DNA from: Vibrio gelatinilyticus
GTDB taxonomy: Bacteria > Pseudomonadota > Gammaproteobacteria > Enterobacterales > Vibrionaceae
NCBI RefSeq assembly: GCF_022836845.1
Contig: NZ_JAJNNZ010000003.1
Coordinates: 62,001-126,000, forward strand
Length of the DNA: 64,000 nucleotides
Reading direction: 5' to 3'
Part shown: in pieces, positions 62,817 to 64,000 of the stretch
Numbering within the stretch: position 1 is the first letter of the stretch
Layout of the letters: each line of letters begins with the position of its first letter
The notes under the pieces: model-generated
Told to the model about the DNA's origin: nothing
What the model saw: only the letters and a program-made list of their open reading frames with translations
The model's database searches: none
Program-made: the position numbers and the translations under genes

Positions 62817-64000
62817 TTATTGATTAATATTTATTTCTCTGCGCTTCCATAGTTGGAATACGGCAGGAAGTACCAGTAGTGTGAGAAGCAGAGCCGATGC
62901 CATGCCTCCAATCATCGGGGCTGCGATACGTTGCATTACTTCAGAGCCAGTACCATCGCCATACATAATTGGAATGAGACCGATGATGACGGTTAGCACT
63001 GTCATCATGACCGGGCGAACACGCAGGCCAGCGCCTTCACCAATAGCATCGGTTAAGTCTTGCTGAGTCAGTGAATTACCTTCTTCTTGGGCATGGAGCT
63101 TTTTGTAGTGCCACGCTTGGTTGAGATACACCAACATGATGACGCCTATCTCTACCGCTACACCAGATAGAGCGATAAAGCCCACCCCAACGGCAATGGA
63201 GAAGTTAAAACCAAGGATATGCATTAGCCAAAGCCCGCCAACCATCGCCAATGGTAAGGTCCCCATGATGATGAGTACCTCACCAATACGCCTGAAACTC
63301 ATGTAGAGTAGTAACATGATGATGCCAATCGTGACCGGTACTACCATGGTTAATCGCTCTTTAGCTCGCTCCATATATTCGTATTGACCAGACCACGCAA
63401 TGGAGTAGCCGGCAGGAAGATCTAGCTGTTCGCTCACTGCTCGCTGAGCCTGTGCAACGTAAGAGCCAAGATCTCGGCCATCGATATCAACAAAGACCCA
63501 ACCATTCGGGCGAGCATTTTCTGTTTTTATCATGGGTGGGCCATCTTCGTAGCGAATATCGGCCACATCCGCGAGAGCGATACGAGCGCCATTAGCTGTT
63601 ACAAGAGGCAGGTTCTGCAATTTACTAACAGAGTTACGATAATCTTGTGGATAACGAACATTGATTGGATAACGCTCTAAGCCTTCAACCGTCTCACCCA
63701 CTTTCATACCGCCAACCGCAGTTGACACCACTTGCTGAACTTCCTTAATGCTTAGACCATATCTAGCGGCTGCTCGGCGTTTGATATCGATGGTGACGTA
63801 ACGGCCACCGGCAACACGCTCGGCGTAGACAGAAGCGGTGCCTTCCAGTTCATTTAAAATAGGCTCTAATTCCGCGCCGATACCTTCAATGACTTTAAGG
63901 TCAGGCCCCGCGATCTTGATACCTATCGGCGTTTTAATCCCCGTTGCTAGCATATCGATACGTGTTTTGATTGGCATTACCCATGCGTTGGTTAACCCAG
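62817..64000 (-). CDS. CusA/CzcA-type heavy-metal RND pump, C-terminal part (cut by window end)
   Basis: The last 394 or so codons of a heavy-metal efflux pump. The gene continues beyond base 64000 on the left of its reading direction. The frame reads through NAWVMPIKTRIDMLATGIKT, the hallmark of CusA and CzcA pumps, then a periplasmic loop and the final six helices (ERLTMVVPVTIGIIMLLLYM; SGVAVEIGVIMLVYLNQ). With a copper-binding cupredoxin downstream, Cu/Ag export is likely, but Zn, Co or Ni cannot be excluded from this part. Confidence 0.9.
   Translation of the reverse strand, partial: GLTNAWVMPIKTRIDMLATGIKTPIGIKIAGPDLKVIEGIGAELEPILNELEGTASVYAERVAGGRYVTIDIKRRAAARYGLSIKEVQQVVSTAVGGMKVGETVEGLERYPINVRYPQDYRNSVSKLQNLPLVTANGARIALADVADIRYEDGPPMIKTENARPNGWVFVDIDGRDLGSYVAQAQRAVSEQLDLPAGYSIAWSGQYEYMERAKERLTMVVPVTIGIIMLLLYMSFRRIGEVLIIMGTLPLAMVGGLWLMHILGFNFSIAVGVGFIALSGVAVEIGVIMLVYLNQAWHYKKLHAQEEGNSLTQQDLTDAIGEGAGLRVRPVMMTVLTVIIGLIPIMYGDGTGSEVMQRIAAPMIGGMASALLLTLLVLPAVFQLWKRREININQ

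Overview
The window looks like chromosomal DNA of a marine gammaproteobacterium of the family Vibrionaceae, most likely a Vibrio. The evidence is a moderate GC content, YibL and DUF2913-type proteins, a protease with a GlyGly-CTERM tail, and many vibrio-type metabolic and envelope genes. There is no rRNA, phage, plasmid, insertion sequence, CRISPR array or integron in it. One tRNA (Leu, anticodon GAG) is present. Every function is read from sequence motifs and remembered family features; no database search was run.

Layout. 1-4386 is a branched-chain acyl-CoA (valine-type) catabolic operon: acyl-CoA dehydrogenase (cut by the window edge), enoyl-CoA hydratase, 3-hydroxyisobutyryl-CoA hydrolase, 3-hydroxyisobutyrate dehydrogenase and an SDR. 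It is followed tightly by a hemerythrin, a DUF2249 protein and an NnrS-like membrane protein (4432-6429), which may form a nitric-oxide or redox module; an NnrU-family gene lies at 10523. 6538-12294 holds an RluA-type pseudouridine synthase, an esterase, a thioesterase, small proteins and a Gfo/Idh/MocA oxidoreductase. 12524-13165 is a six-copy 112-bp tandem repeat array, next to a secreted trypsin-like protease with a rhombosortase-type tail (13334-14899). 15.9-25.9 kb contains a large PLP lyase divergent from an Lrp regulator, a NagA deacetylase, tRNA-Leu, GlgC, a CbpA co-chaperone, a glutathione peroxidase and a lipoprotein lipase.

26.4-34.4 kb is a complete alpha-glucoside locus. A LacI regulator and a GH13 alpha-glucosidase read left, and a binding protein, two permeases and an ATPase read right. 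Two CG-centred palindromes in the divergent region are likely operators. Imported alpha-glucosides would be hydrolysed inside the cell by the glucosidase.

34.4-49.4 kb is a mixed accessory and housekeeping stretch: a DUF3541-type protein, three short genes that are easily missed (53, 46 and 57 residues), a TauE/SafE exporter, an MFS transporter preceded by a hexanucleotide repeat that encodes a His-Asn tract, an L,D-transpeptidase, a fructokinase, a DNA alkylation repair protein, SDR enzymes and two metallohydrolases. 49.7-62 kb is an envelope and transport region: a LysR regulator, a DUF3943 protein, an RND efflux pair, three predicted outer-membrane barrels, GltS, and a patatin-like lipoprotein translationally coupled to a barrel. 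The right edge carries a cupredoxin next to the 3' part of a CusA/CzcA metal pump.

The least ordinary items are the His-Asn repeat leader upstream of the MFS gene, the 112-bp array, the coupled barrel and patatin genes, the unannotated small proteins and the hemerythrin, DUF2249 and NnrS-like cluster. I did not find a clear-cut new defence or mobile system.
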